In this document: positions 45,414-54,349 of the stretch, piece after piece
How positions within the stretch are numbered: the stretch's first letter is position 1
Layout: every line of letters starts with the position of its first letter
Origin: Ferroplasma acidiphilum
GTDB taxonomy: Archaea > Thermoplasmatota > Thermoplasmata > Thermoplasmatales > Thermoplasmataceae
Direction: 5' to 3'
Assembly (NCBI RefSeq): GCF_002078355.1
Contig: NZ_CP015363.1
Location: forward strand, 1,364,001 to 1,428,000
Length of the DNA stretch: 64,000 bases
Translations under genes and position numbers: made by a program
The notes under the pieces: model-generated
Seen by the model: only the letters and a program-made list of their open reading frames with translations
Databases searched by the model: none
Told to the model about the DNA's origin: nothing

Positions 45414-46661
45414 ATGGAACCAAAATATTTAATAGGGCTTCAGAACAAAAAAAGTATGAGGGATTATGCTAATAAGAGCTTTGGATTCTTTATTCTTCTT
45501 GTACTTGTAAGTGCTTTTCCGGTTTTTGTTATGCTATTCGATGCTGTAGCATATTCTTTCGGGTCACCGTTTATAATAAGCTATTTACATGCCCCTGCAT
45601 ATTTCATTGGCATAATGCTTTCTTCATATGCTGGTGGAATAGCATTATTTAGCTTCATAGGTGGATACCTTTTTGATAAAATAAATGTTAAATTGGTTCT
45701 AATTATAGCTATTCTACTGTTTTCAGTATTCAGTGTAGCTACCGGGTTTGTTACAAACCTTTATGAGCTTTTCATTTTCAGGTTTCTGGTAGGTGCGGGC
45801 ATCGGTACATTCCAGCCAGTTGGCATAACAATGTTAAGCGATTTATTCTATTCCACTAAAGGAAAGGCTGTTGGTGTATACACTGTCTTCTTTTCAGCAG
45901 GAGAAGTAGTAGCACCATTAGTTTTCCCTATATTTCTGCCGGCCTTTAAGATACCTTTTGAAATATCTGGTATACTATCAGCTATTGCCATAATTCTTGT
46001 TATGCTCTTCGTACCTAATGTATATAAAAAGAAAGATAGGGTAAAAGTATTTATAAAACAATTATTGAATAGAAACTCCATAATACTACTCATCGCCATG
46101 TTTGTATTTGGAATTGCGGTATTCGCGGGTTTTGATACATATTATTCCTCTTATTTAATACATTATGTACATCTCGGCAGCACATTAGCTGGAATTGTGT
46201 ATGCTTTTGGGGGTGTTGGGGGGGTAATACTTTCATTTCCCATTGGCATGTTCGGCGATAGAACAAATCGTAGATTTGGTATGATATTGAGTGGTATTTT
46301 ATTTGTAATAGGCTCTCTGGGCATGTTTTATTTTGCAAGGACTGCACTTACTCAAGGAATATTTGTTTTTATTTTTGGAGCGGGATTCGGGACTTTTGAG
46401 AATATAGCAGTGGCTTTTGGTCAGGATTACACCCCAGATACCACCGCAGGAATGATTGGTGGAGCGGTAATGGGTGTATACAACATAGGAGCCATAGTAG
46501 GTGGTCCTCTATTTGGATATGTTCTATCTATAGGAGGTTACCTTGAGGCAGGAGTTCTTACAGTAATTGTGCCATCTATAATACTGCTAATTGTGATTAC
46601 CTTTACAAAAAGACCGGTTTACAAGAAAGATATGCCCCTAAAACCGGATTATATTAAGTAA
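45414..46661 (+). CDS. Major facilitator superfamily transporter, oxalate/formate-like
   Basis: A 415-residue protein with 12 helices. The loop 2-3 region reads GGYLFDKINVKL; RFLVGAGIGTFQPVGITMLSD near residue 122 and FPIGMFGDRTNRRFG near 280 are MFS signatures. TATA-box spacing (about 25 nt) supports the ATG at 45414. The gene is flanked by two relics of transposon ends (45340-45362 and 47028-47050) in the same orientation, which suggests arrival or shuffling with an element. Confidence 0.85.
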   Translation: MEPKYLIGLQNKKSMRDYANKSFGFFILLVLVSAFPVFVMLFDAVAYSFGSPFIISYLHAPAYFIGIMLSSYAGGIALFSFIGGYLFDKINVKLVLIIAILLFSVFSVATGFVTNLYELFIFRFLVGAGIGTFQPVGITMLSDLFYSTKGKAVGVYTVFFSAGEVVAPLVFPIFLPAFKIPFEISGILSAIAIILVMLFVPNVYKKKDRVKVFIKQLLNRNSIILLIAMFVFGIAVFAGFDTYYSSYLIHYVHLGSTLAGIVYAFGGVGGVILSFPIGMFGDRTNRRFGMILSGILFVIGSLGMFYFARTALTQGIFVFIFGAGFGTFENIAVAFGQDYTPDTTAGMIGGAVMGVYNIGAIVGGPLFGYVLSIGGYLEAGVLTVIVPSIILLIVITFTKRPVYKKDMPLKPDYIK

Positions 46662-46821
46662 TATAATATTTATAATTATATTAAATAATTTTGTTGTAAC
46701 TAATATATCATACAGAATTCTAATATTTATACCTAATAATCTGCAATTTAACATAGTGTAAATTATTTCTGCATAATAAATAATTTTTATTAATAGACTT
46801 ATCCAATTGTTATCAGCAGTT

Positions 46822-47015
46822 TCATATTTCATATGTTCTCCTGAATATTGTATCTATTGTATTGTAATTCCTTGCATATATCTTTTGATACATTTTATGT
46901 GCTGCTGAATTTCTTATTGTATTTACAACATCATTTGAACAGCATCTCGACAAAATATGTATTTTAAACTTTTATCAGTTAACTTTACTTTTCCATTAAT
47001 TCTTCTGTATATCAT
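46822..47015 (-). pseudogene. N-terminal relic of an IS481-like transposase with a frameshift
   Basis: On the minus strand, the frame from 47015 reads MIYRRINGKVKLTDKSLKYI and, after a frameshift, continues ILSRCCSNDVVNTIR and ends at 46822. The first part matches the frame upstream and at the start of the IS481-like transposase at 24671 (KEKVKLNNKKIKYI). The 23-bp element end at 47028-47050 lies just outside. The catalytic core is missing. The rest of the 46662-47054 intergenic stretch is AT-rich with no gene. Confidence 0.5.
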
Positions 47016-47027
47016 GGCGTTTATATT

Positions 47028-47050
47028 GGAACTCAATTCGTGATATGATA
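47028..47050 (-). repeat. Solo terminal repeat of the IS481-like element
   Basis: This 23-bp stretch matches the end at 21882-21904 in 20 of 23 positions (reverse complement). It lies 13 bp outside the transposase relic and 4 bp from the stop codon of the gluconate-dehydratase-like gene. Confidence 0.6.
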
Positions 47051-47054
47051 ACAA

Positions 47055-48245
47055 TTATAGTCTTCCTGTTGTTCCTTTCACAGCCCATCCAAGCTGGTTT
47101 TTATCGTATGGACCCATAGTATGGACTTGCATTTTTTCAATAATATCCTCATTTATTTCGAAACCAAGGCCAGGGATATTATCCACAATTTCAAAATATC
47201 CATTATTTAATCTGAAATTGCTCTTTTTTATTATAGATTTTTTCCAGTCTGGCCAGAATTTTTCAAAGCTTTCCTGTATGAGGAAATTAGGAATTGTAAA
47301 ATCCAAATTTAAGGATGCCTGGTTCTGTACAGGTCCATATGCATTATGGTATGCCACTTCAACACCGAAAGTCCTTGCCATGCCGGCTGCCTGGTGACCT
47401 TCCATAAGGCCAGTGAAATTGGAAATATCGGGTTGTATTACATCCACAAGATCGTCCTTTAAGTATGTCATGAGGATGTTCTTATTAAGTATTCTCTCAC
47501 CGAGAGCTACCTTGACATTTGTATGTTTTCTGAATCTTTTTAATCCTTCAATCTGATCTGGATGCACAGGCTCTTCCATGAAGAAAAGATTGTATTTTTC
47601 CAATCTATTTGCTGCTGCAATGGCAGAATTTGCATTAAACCTTCCATGGCATTCCAGCAATATATCAAGGTCTGGATATTTGCCCCTTATTTGCTTTATT
47701 ATATCCTCGGCGTTATCCAGATGTTTTTTGTCAAGGTTGTCAAAGGCGTCCATGAACGGATCGAATTTAACTGCGCCAAAGCCCAGTGAATGCGTTATTT
47801 CTATTTTTTTAAAATAATCATCTGCCGTTACACAATTATCGTACCACCCATTTGCATATGCCCGTACTTTTTCATTAACTTTGCCACCAAATATTTTATA
47901 CACTGGCAAATTATTAATCTTCCCAAAGATATCCCAGGATGCCATCTCTATTGCACTCAGGGCAGCAGTTGTCTGCATGGAAATAGAGAGCCAGTATTCT
48001 TCCCTGTACACACGTTCAATATTTTTACTTATATCCGTTACCTCTTCTCCTATAAATTTTCTTGCTACTTCCTTTATCTCCTCATAAACTGAAAGTGCCA
48101 TCAGTTCAGTTGGAGCTTCCCCCCAGCCTTCGTAACCATCGTCCGTAACAACTTTAACTAAAAGAAGTAGAGATCCCCACGGGCTCGATGAATTGCCTGT
48201 AGGCTCTCCAATTTCTATTACTTCAATATCCTTGATTTTTGACAT
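47055..48245 (-). CDS. Enolase-superfamily sugar-acid dehydratase, gluconate dehydratase-like
   Basis: A 396-residue member of the mandelate racemase/muconate lactonizing group. The catalytic lysine region is GAVKFDPF near residue 160; metal ligands lie in LLECHGRF, FMEEPV and LGER; the Asp-His pair lies in VIQPDISN and AYHNAYG. Length and the WDIFGK and KFDPF forms match archaeal gluconate dehydratase, which makes 2-keto-3-deoxygluconate in the non-phosphorylating Entner-Doudoroff pathway of Thermoplasmatales and Sulfolobales. Substrate inferred. A TATA-like tract near 48270-48280 fits a leaderless start. Confidence 0.75.
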   Translation of the reverse strand: MSKIKDIEVIEIGEPTGNSSSPWGSLLLLVKVVTDDGYEGWGEAPTELMALSVYEEIKEVARKFIGEEVTDISKNIERVYREEYWLSISMQTTAALSAIEMASWDIFGKINNLPVYKIFGGKVNEKVRAYANGWYDNCVTADDYFKKIEITHSLGFGAVKFDPFMDAFDNLDKKHLDNAEDIIKQIRGKYPDLDILLECHGRFNANSAIAAANRLEKYNLFFMEEPVHPDQIEGLKRFRKHTNVKVALGERILNKNILMTYLKDDLVDVIQPDISNFTGLMEGHQAAGMARTFGVEVAYHNAYGPVQNQASLNLDFTIPNFLIQESFEKFWPDWKKSIIKKSNFRLNNGYFEIVDNIPGLGFEINEDIIEKMQVHTMGPYDKNQLGWAVKGTTGRL

Positions 48246-48352
48246 AAGTATATATATAGAAAATTTATTTAAATTTTCGGTGAAATTAAGGTTTGCCGTA
48301 TTATTAATGGATAACTCCCCTCAATTTTAATGCGTTATATGTCCCCCTCGTT

Positions 48353-48937
48353 TTAAACTAATTTATGTTTTATAAAGTGTCTTATATTTTCGAAGATAGC
48401 GATTTTCATTATCTCTTTAGGTTTTTCTTTAATTCCCCTGTTTAATATTACAATAATGTTATATGCAATGGTCTTTAATCTCATTGCAGTATTATAGTTT
48501 CTGTTCCTTGTGTACCCTACATTTTCTGTGGTCTGTCCCATAGTTACATACATATTCCTGTCAATATGATTCGGTACATTCCTGTTGTAACCTTTATGAC
48601 CATTCACTTCGCTTGGCTTTTTCTTAATTTTATCTCTGCATTAATTCTTTACCTCTATCGTATACTCGCATGCTTTTCCATTCTTGACACCTACATTTTC
48701 AGGATGCCTTACATTATATTAATCAAATTCTATCTTCAGCTTTTTATAACCATTTTTAATTCCATTATTGTTATTTTGCAATTTACTTACATTTTCCTGC
48801 AATTTATTGTTGTTATTTTTCAGTTCATTAGTGTCATTTTGTAATTCATTAATAATTTTATTATTATTTTCTAATTCCCACTTTAGCTCATCTATTATAG
48901 TATCCTTATCGAGACCTTTTACAGGTTCCTGTTTCAC
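48353..48937 (-). pseudogene. Decayed transposase remnant with coiled-coil N-terminus (IS66-like)
   Basis: Read on the minus strand from 48937, a Leu/Asn-rich coiled coil (residues 1-72, with repeated LxxNNN heptads) runs into in-frame stops. It then continues through KKPSEVNGHKGYNRNVPNHIDR, which resembles the GHKG region of IS66-type transposases, and ends in a helical tail. The catalytic core is gone. With the flanking spacers this fills the 785-bp gap between two catabolic genes (48246-49030). Confidence 0.5.
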
Positions 48938-49030
48938 GTTATTATTATGATATAATGCTTATAGAAATATTTTCTCATTGATATTATTGTTTTATACATA
49001 CTTCAAATCACTGAACTCTTACAACAATAA

Positions 49031-49693
49031 CTACAAAATTTTGTATTTCCGAAAAACTTCAGAAACTTTCACTCCATGAAGAATTTCATCCCTGACCTTA
49101 TTTTCACCATCAACTTTGTCAAGTGCTGCCTGGATGACATTTTTTTCTATTTCCCGAGGTACAACCACGACTCCGTCCACATCACCGAAAATTAAATCTC
49201 CAGAGTTTACCTTAACACCGCCGCATTCTATTGGAACATCATAATCAATGACATCATTTCTACCTAAAGAATCTGTAGGTCTGAAACCAACAGAAAAGAC
49301 AGGGAAGTCTAATTTAATAATCTTTTTGGTATCTCTAGATAACCCATCTATAACTGCCCCTCTACCTCCTGCAACTTTGGTCGCAGTGGACATCAATTCT
49401 CCCCAAAATGCTGATCTTTTGGAGCCACTTACCGATGCAACAAATACATCGCCTTGGCGAATGCTGTCCAGCACTTCAATTTGTTTGAAGTAGTGTTTCT
49501 CAGGAATATGATAAACATCAGCAGCAAGAACGGTTTTCGCTCTTCCAACTACTATCATGTTCTCGTTTAAAGGGCGAATTTCTGGAGACATTGTCTGTTC
49601 CCTAAATCCAAAGGAATCTAGTGAATCAGATATAACTGCAGAATACAATTTTGATTTTAAATCCTCATAATATTTATTTGATGTATTATCCAT
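49031..49693 (-). CDS. RraA-like / HMG-type aldolase family protein
   Basis: A 220-residue protein of the RraA/4-hydroxy-4-methyl-2-oxoglutarate aldolase family. ISDSLDSFG near residue 17, the GEL...KVAGGRGAVIDGLSRDT core near 95-120 with the Arg-Asp pair of the substrate and metal site, and FGDVDGVVVVP near 172 are conserved. Archaea lack RNase E, so an aldolase or decarboxylase role is more likely than RNase inhibition. It follows the dehydratase gene at 49732 by about 38 nt in the same operon, with a GGAG ribosome-binding motif. Together they could split a sugar acid into pyruvate and an aldehyde. Confidence 0.82.
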   Translation of the reverse strand: MDNTSNKYYEDLKSKLYSAVISDSLDSFGFREQTMSPEIRPLNENMIVVGRAKTVLAADVYHIPEKHYFKQIEVLDSIRQGDVFVASVSGSKRSAFWGELMSTATKVAGGRGAVIDGLSRDTKKIIKLDFPVFSVGFRPTDSLGRNDVIDYDVPIECGGVKVNSGDLIFGDVDGVVVVPREIEKNVIQAALDKVDGENKVRDEILHGVKVSEVFRKYKIL

Positions 49694-49714
49694 CTATTTC
49701 AACTCCACTATAAT

Positions 49715-49734
49715 TAAGGAGGATTTTCTCCTTA
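49715..49734. promoter_or_regulatory. Hairpin between the dehydratase and aldolase genes
   Basis: TAAGGAG-GATTTT-CTCCTTA is a perfect 7-bp inverted repeat that overlaps the dehydratase stop codon. It could be a processing or partial termination hairpin that sets the ratio of the two products. Confidence 0.4.
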
Positions 49735-50961
49735 TTCAAATACTGTTTCCCCGGGCTTTGCGTACTTTCTAATTGTATCTTCATTCAATGTAAGGCCAAT
49801 GCCTGGCTTATCCGGAATCTTGACAAAACCATTCTGGATAATGTGTGATTCATTGACAATATCGTTCCAGAAGGGGACATCAGATGCGTGCCACTCCAGC
49901 ACAAGAAAATTGGGGATTGCCGCACTGAGATGGACAGATGCCATGGTGCCGATGGGACTGGAAATGTTATGCGGGGCAACAGGCATATAATAGCTGTCTG
50001 CCATTTCCGCAATTCTCCTTGCCTCTGACAACCCACCAGTCTTTTGGAAATCGGGGGCAACAATTGATACAGCCTGTTTTTCGATTATTTCCCTAAATCC
50101 ATATCGACCATACAGGTTTTCACCACTTAAAATCGGAACAGGGCTTCTGTCAGTAACGTAACGCATTGCATCAATGTTTTCTGGTGGAATTGGGTCTTCC
50201 AGCCATAACAATTTATAGGGCGCTAAAGCATTGGCAAGCCGAATAGAAGCATCGGGCGAAAATTTCCAGTGGCAGTCAGCAGCAATATCAATTCCCGACC
50301 CAACAGCATCTCTAACTCCCTTCATCAAGCTTGCCAGGTAATTGATTTCTTCATTCGACAGTGAGCTATTGTATTTGTCCCTGGAATAGGGATTGGGAAC
50401 ATCAAGATCGAACTTTAGTGCCGTAAATCCTTCTGCAACCATTTTCTTTGCTTTCTCAGCATATGCTTCTGGAGTATAATCGTCCAGAATTTCCGGACTG
50501 TATGTGCCTATATCCGGGCTCCACTGGCTTTTACTCCTGTCCCATGCAGGTTTGCGCGGTTGCAACAATGGGTCCAAACTCTCCAGGGCATCACCAGCAT
50601 GGCAATCTGCATATATCTGTACTTTTTCCCTATAAGAACCCCCAAACAATTGCCACAGTGGTGCATCCAAATGCTTACCAATAATATCCCATAAGGCCGT
50701 TTCGATTCCTGTAATGGCATGAAAAATCAACCCTGACGAACCTGATGGGGAACCGGCATAGCGCATGTCTCGCACCAATGGTTCAATCTGCAGTGGGTCT
50801 TTGCCTATTAGAAGACTGCCGAATTCCTTAATTACTTTGGTCAACCCGGGTGAACAAAAAGCTTCGCCAATGCCTGTTAATCCAGAATCTGTTTCAACTT
50901 TAACAAATGTCCAATCAAAGTTTGCCTCTACAACAGCTGTTGTAACTTTTTTAATCTTCAT
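49732..50961 (-). CDS. Enolase-superfamily sugar-acid dehydratase, galactonate-dehydratase-like
   Basis: A 409-residue mandelate-racemase-group enzyme, distinct from the one at 47055. The base lysine lies in FTALKFDLD near residue 190; metal ligands lie in AADCHW, LWLEDPIPPEN and LSGENL; the Asp-His pair lies in IVAPDFQ and VAPHNISSP. The latter two fit acid-sugar dehydratases of the DgoD and related branches. The substrate (galactonate, arabinonate or other) is not decided. Unlike most genes here it has a GAGGTG ribosome-binding site before the ATG. Its richer third-position GC suggests transfer. A conserved 37-bp element lies 51 bp upstream. Confidence 0.82.
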   Translation of the reverse strand: MKIKKVTTAVVEANFDWTFVKVETDSGLTGIGEAFCSPGLTKVIKEFGSLLIGKDPLQIEPLVRDMRYAGSPSGSSGLIFHAITGIETALWDIIGKHLDAPLWQLFGGSYREKVQIYADCHAGDALESLDPLLQPRKPAWDRSKSQWSPDIGTYSPEILDDYTPEAYAEKAKKMVAEGFTALKFDLDVPNPYSRDKYNSSLSNEEINYLASLMKGVRDAVGSGIDIAADCHWKFSPDASIRLANALAPYKLLWLEDPIPPENIDAMRYVTDRSPVPILSGENLYGRYGFREIIEKQAVSIVAPDFQKTGGLSEARRIAEMADSYYMPVAPHNISSPIGTMASVHLSAAIPNFLVLEWHASDVPFWNDIVNESHIIQNGFVKIPDKPGIGLTLNEDTIRKYAKPGETVFE

Positions 50962-51011
50962 CCATTACACCTCAATCCATGACAGATCAGCATTCACATT
51001 ATAACATACTA

Positions 51012-51048
51012 GTTATCAGTATTTAACTATTATGTATGATCATATTGC
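51012..51048. promoter_or_regulatory. Conserved upstream element, copy A
   Basis: This 37-bp stretch aligns without gaps to 52842-52878 with 29 identities. The core is TTTAACT-x-TTATG-x-AT and the end is ATATTGC. It lies just upstream of the promoter of the dehydratase at 49732, and copy B lies upstream of the 2-hydroxyacid dehydrogenase promoter, in the same orientation. A shared activator site is likely. Confidence 0.5.
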
Positions 51049-51595
51049 GGACATTGACTGTATTAAATAAGGTTGAATATGTTATGGGGGGTATAGAAAT
51101 TCTGAATTTGTAATACAATGACTCCAAATAACAATTGGCACGTACGTAAAATATATAAAAGCACAGCAATTCCCTATGTCTACATCATAACGGGGCAGGC
51201 ATCCAATGTCTAGCATAAGCATGACATTATAGCAATTGTATTCTATTAGATAAATGGCTATGTTTTCTCATTCTCATTGAAGAACCTGAACTTCTTTACA
51301 GTTGTAAAAGAAATATAGAAGAGACTGCCAGATCTCTTACGGAAGGCAATAGCAGCAGAATCTTAAAAGTTTATAAACAGTGTTATGGCATACATTAACA
51401 TGATAATAAGTGATAATGAAATAGTTGAAACTTACGTATAAGTTATATGATATCAATATACTTTCCAGAAAATTAGATCGGAATTAAGGGTTTCTGAAAG
51501 GGAAAAAGTCTCTGATGCTCCTGTTAATGATTATTACATACATGACCGGTACAATGCTTTCATAAGGTAGATAGAAGTATTCCTCCATGCAAAAA
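51049..51595. other. Non-coding stretch with transposase debris
   Basis: No complete gene is visible. One frame near 51470-51590 reads protein-like (REKVSDAPVNDYYIHDRYNAF, split by stops) and may be the decayed end of another transposase. The stretch is followed by the IS256 relic at 51596. No RNA gene or palindrome stands out. Confidence 0.4.
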
Positions 51596-51712
51596 GGTTG
51601 TGTACAAAATTTTGTGTAAATATAAACCTCCTATTATCAATAAGTTTAATCATTAAATAACAGGAAAGGATATCTCTTTTGAGTACGGCGGTAATAACAT
51701 ATGGAGAATTTT
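51596..51712 (+). pseudogene. Relic of an IS256 end (leader and start of the transposase)
   Basis: The stretch matches the upstream end of the IS256 copy at 22187-23477: GGTTGTGTA tip, the AAATATAAACC promoter block, the hairpin arms (51629-51637 and 51657-51665), GGTAATAA before the start, and an ATG followed by GAGAAT. The match stops soon after the start codon. The rest of the element is missing. Confidence 0.7.
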
Positions 51713-51834
51713 TATCCCTTATTATATAATCTATTTTTCCCATTTAACTCATTCTAGGCTTATACTCATTTATTATATTTTTAGAGGGTACACATAGAAA
51801 ATATTTACGGGACAATATACGCCTGAATTAAAAT

Positions 51835-52779
51835 TTAAACCTTATATAATGGTTCTTTTCTATTTATAACATTCGATAAATTTTTAACTGCAACATATGC
51901 CATTTTATCTCTTGTTTCATATGTTGCACTTCCAAGGTGCGGGGTAACAACGATGTTGGGAAATGCAAGTAAAGGGTTTTTATTATCCACAGGCTCATTT
52001 TCAAAAACATCCAGTGCTGCACCTCCAATTATTTTTTCATTTAATGCTTTTACAAGGTCATTTTCATTGACAACTTTTCCCCTTGTGCCGTTAATTAGAA
52101 ATGCGGTTTTTTTCATCTTTGATAATTTTTCATAATCCACGAAATGGAAGGTATCATTATTAAGATCTAAAGCTATTACAACATAATCTGAAAGTGAAAG
52201 TAGATCATCCAGATCAACGAAAGTTGCATTTACATCATGCCTGTGCCTGCTATAATAGATAATTTTCATATCAAAGCCTGAAGCTCTTTTTGCTATTGCT
52301 TTCCCGATTCTCCCCATGCCAATTATCCCAAGTGTTTTGCCATGTATTTCGCTTCCAAGCATAAATGTGGGATTCCATCCGGCTTTCCATTCATTTTTAT
52401 GTATAAGGTTGTTCCCGGATACAATGTTTCTTGCTGCAGCAATCATGAGCCCAAATATCAGGTCCGCTGTAGCGTCTGTGAGCACTTCTGGAGTATTCGT
52501 AACAACTATTCCCTTTGATTTTGCGTATTCTACGTCTATATGGTCATAGCCAACACTGTATGTACTGATTACCTTCAGCTTTTTTGCCCTGTTTATTATC
52601 TCTTTATCTATTTTCTCATTAGATGTTATTAATATCCCATCTGCATTTTCTATATTATCTATTAGCCATTGCCTTATACTTCCATTATTGTTGTAAAATA
52701 ATAATTCTATGTTCTTGTCTTTCTTCATTGTATTTAAATAGTTTCCTAGCAATTCATGCCTTACCAATACTTTATACAT
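51835..52779 (-). CDS. D-2-hydroxyacid dehydrogenase, glyoxylate/hydroxypyruvate reductase type
   Basis: A 314-residue dehydrogenase of the D-isomer-specific family. YSVGYDHID near residue 75, the NAD loop GIIGMGRIGKAIAKR near 150, INGTRGKVVNE near 232 with the catalytic Arg, DVFENEP with the Glu, and the catalytic His in VTPHLGSAT near 285 are all present. It reduces 2-keto acids such as glyoxylate or hydroxypyruvate. A longer frame starts at 52812, but the TATA-like box at 52793-52807 fits ATG 52779. Copy B of the 37-bp element lies upstream, linking it to the sugar-acid genes. Confidence 0.87.
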   Translation of the reverse strand: MYKVLVRHELLGNYLNTMKKDKNIELLFYNNNGSIRQWLIDNIENADGILITSNEKIDKEIINRAKKLKVISTYSVGYDHIDVEYAKSKGIVVTNTPEVLTDATADLIFGLMIAAARNIVSGNNLIHKNEWKAGWNPTFMLGSEIHGKTLGIIGMGRIGKAIAKRASGFDMKIIYYSRHRHDVNATFVDLDDLLSLSDYVVIALDLNNDTFHFVDYEKLSKMKKTAFLINGTRGKVVNENDLVKALNEKIIGGAALDVFENEPVDNKNPLLAFPNIVVTPHLGSATYETRDKMAYVAVKNLSNVINRKEPLYKV

Positions 52780-52841
52780 TTTTTTACATAAATTTATAAT
52801 ATATAAACTCAACGATCTGCAATTTGATAAAATACATGCAG

Positions 52842-52878
52842 GTTTCCAGTGTTTAACTGTTATGCATAACTATATTGC
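52842..52878. promoter_or_regulatory. Conserved upstream element, copy B
   Basis: This is the partner of 51012-51048 (29 of 37 identities, no gaps). Its core is the perfect 12-bp palindrome GTTATGCATAAC (52859-52870). It lies 63 bp upstream of the 2-hydroxyacid dehydrogenase start. Confidence 0.5.
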
Positions 52879-53040
52879 ATTTAACATTATAATTTCCAGA
52901 TTGTTTAACCACTGAATCCATACCTGAATATACCTTTAGCTTTATAAAAAGTTCACTGTCTATGAATGTATGCGTAAATTAAATATATGTTACTAGCATG
53001 CTATTTCAATGGTTTCTGGTAACTGGGAGAGAACTAATAA

Positions 53041-54090
53041 ATGATATTAACCTATAAAATAAAACATGGAAGGGACTTTTCGGAAGAATTAAACAAAGCC
53101 AGGTTAATAGCAGAGTTTGCCATAAAAACAAAATCCATCACCTCCAGGGATGTAAAACAGTTCGGGTTAAAATCAGCCATTTCAAACCAGATATTAAGGA
53201 AATACTCCAGGAATTCAAAAGCAAAGGATGTACATAGTATAAAATTAACAGTGCCACATCAGGGAATAAAATGTAACCAGATAGATAGAACAATAAACAT
53301 AACTCCTTTGAAGCTAACTTTAAACTATTATTTCAGGAATGATTTTGATAAAATAAGCCAGATTGAACTTGACAATAAATTTGCATATGTATCTATAAAT
53401 ATCCCTGATAATGATTTAATTGAACCCAATGGATACTTAGGTGTGGACAGGAATACAACAGGGCATATTGCTGTTGCTGGCAATCCTGAAACCGGGAAAA
53501 TAATAAAGCTTGGAAAGGAAGCAGGGCATGTGCATAAGAAATATAAGAATATGAGGAAGAATCTGCAGAAGAAAGGGAAATACAGGAAAGCTAAGAGAAT
53601 AAAGAACAGGGAAAGCAGAATAGTCAAAGATATTAACCATAAGGTAGCAAGAAAGATAGTGCAGGAAGCTAAGGATAATGGAATGGGAATAAAGCTCGAA
53701 TATCTAAATGGAATAAGAAATGCAAAATCGGGCAGGAGTTTCAGGTATTCCCTGAATAGCTGGTCATTCTATGAGCTTAAAAATATGATAGAATATAAGG
53801 CCAGACTACTTGGAATACCTGTTGCCTATGTCGATCCATATAATACATCTAAAGAGTGTAGCAGATGTGGACAGATAGGCAACCGTTCAGGAAAATCATT
53901 TAAGTGCACCAATTGCGGGCACGTTGATCATGCTGATGCCAATGCTTCGTTCAACATAGCATTGCGTCCAGTATTTGAGGAAGGCATAGATCAATTGTAC
54001 GTAGACAGAGATGCGTACAAAGGGAACACTGATATCCCTAAAGAGGCAACGTTAGGAACGATGGCGACCTTAGAACCCCACATGCTTTAG
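53041..54090 (+). CDS. tnpB: TnpB-family RNA-guided nuclease (second type)
   Basis: A 349-residue TnpB. The RuvC-I aspartate is in GVDRNTTGHIA near residue 139, RuvC-II Glu in GIKLEYLNGIR near 219, the zinc ribbon is CSRCG and CTNCG near 280-300, and the RuvC-III aspartate is in HADANASFN. All catalytic residues are present. It lacks a TnpA partner. The frame ends ATLEPHML inside a hairpin (54077-54097), the normal right end of IS605-type elements. It differs from the TnpB at 34641 in length and in the RuvC-II motif. Confidence 0.88.
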   Translation: MILTYKIKHGRDFSEELNKARLIAEFAIKTKSITSRDVKQFGLKSAISNQILRKYSRNSKAKDVHSIKLTVPHQGIKCNQIDRTINITPLKLTLNYYFRNDFDKISQIELDNKFAYVSINIPDNDLIEPNGYLGVDRNTTGHIAVAGNPETGKIIKLGKEAGHVHKKYKNMRKNLQKKGKYRKAKRIKNRESRIVKDINHKVARKIVQEAKDNGMGIKLEYLNGIRNAKSGRSFRYSLNSWSFYELKNMIEYKARLLGIPVAYVDPYNTSKECSRCGQIGNRSGKSFKCTNCGHVDHADANASFNIALRPVFEEGIDQLYVDRDAYKGNTDIPKEATLGTMATLEPHML

Positions 54091-54097
54091 CTGTGGG
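54077..54097 (+). promoter_or_regulatory. 3'-end hairpin of the second TnpB element
   Basis: CCCACA-TGCTTTAGC-TGTGGG is a 6-bp stem that overlaps the TnpB stop. The loop shares TGCTTTAGC with the end of the TnpB element at 34639-34659. It marks the right end and the likely scaffold end of the omega RNA. Confidence 0.5.
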
Positions 54098-54201
54098 AGT
54101 ATGTCAGGTATTTATACACAGGCTGTTTTACCTTTTCCCTGCCGATTATTTTAATACTTTCAACTTTCATACGATCATGTTTATAATTATTGATAAGTAT
54201 T

Positions 54202-54269
54202 AAACATATATCCGGATATGTTTATAGGACAATGAGGTACTAAAACTTTAGATATCCACGTATGGATAT
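54202..54269. promoter_or_regulatory. Two palindromes with shared half-sites upstream of the CinA-like gene
   Basis: ATATCCGGATAT (54208-54219) is a perfect 12-bp palindrome inside longer arms AAACATAT and ATATGTTT. ATATCC-ACGTAT-GGATAT (54252-54269) uses the same half-sites with a 6-bp spacer. They lie 80-150 bp upstream of the gene at 54350 and 110-180 bp after the TnpB end. They may be regulator sites. Confidence 0.4.
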
Positions 54270-54349
54270 ATTCCAATGCAAATATTAAATTGCATTTTTA
54301 TTTTGCTCCCTTTGCAGATGATATTTATATTATTATAATATATTAATTT

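Noticed and set aside
48719-48937. A stand-alone small coiled-coil protein gene
   Set aside because: The frame is followed by in-frame stops and then by more transposase-like sequence in the same frame, so it is better read as the start of a decayed transposase.
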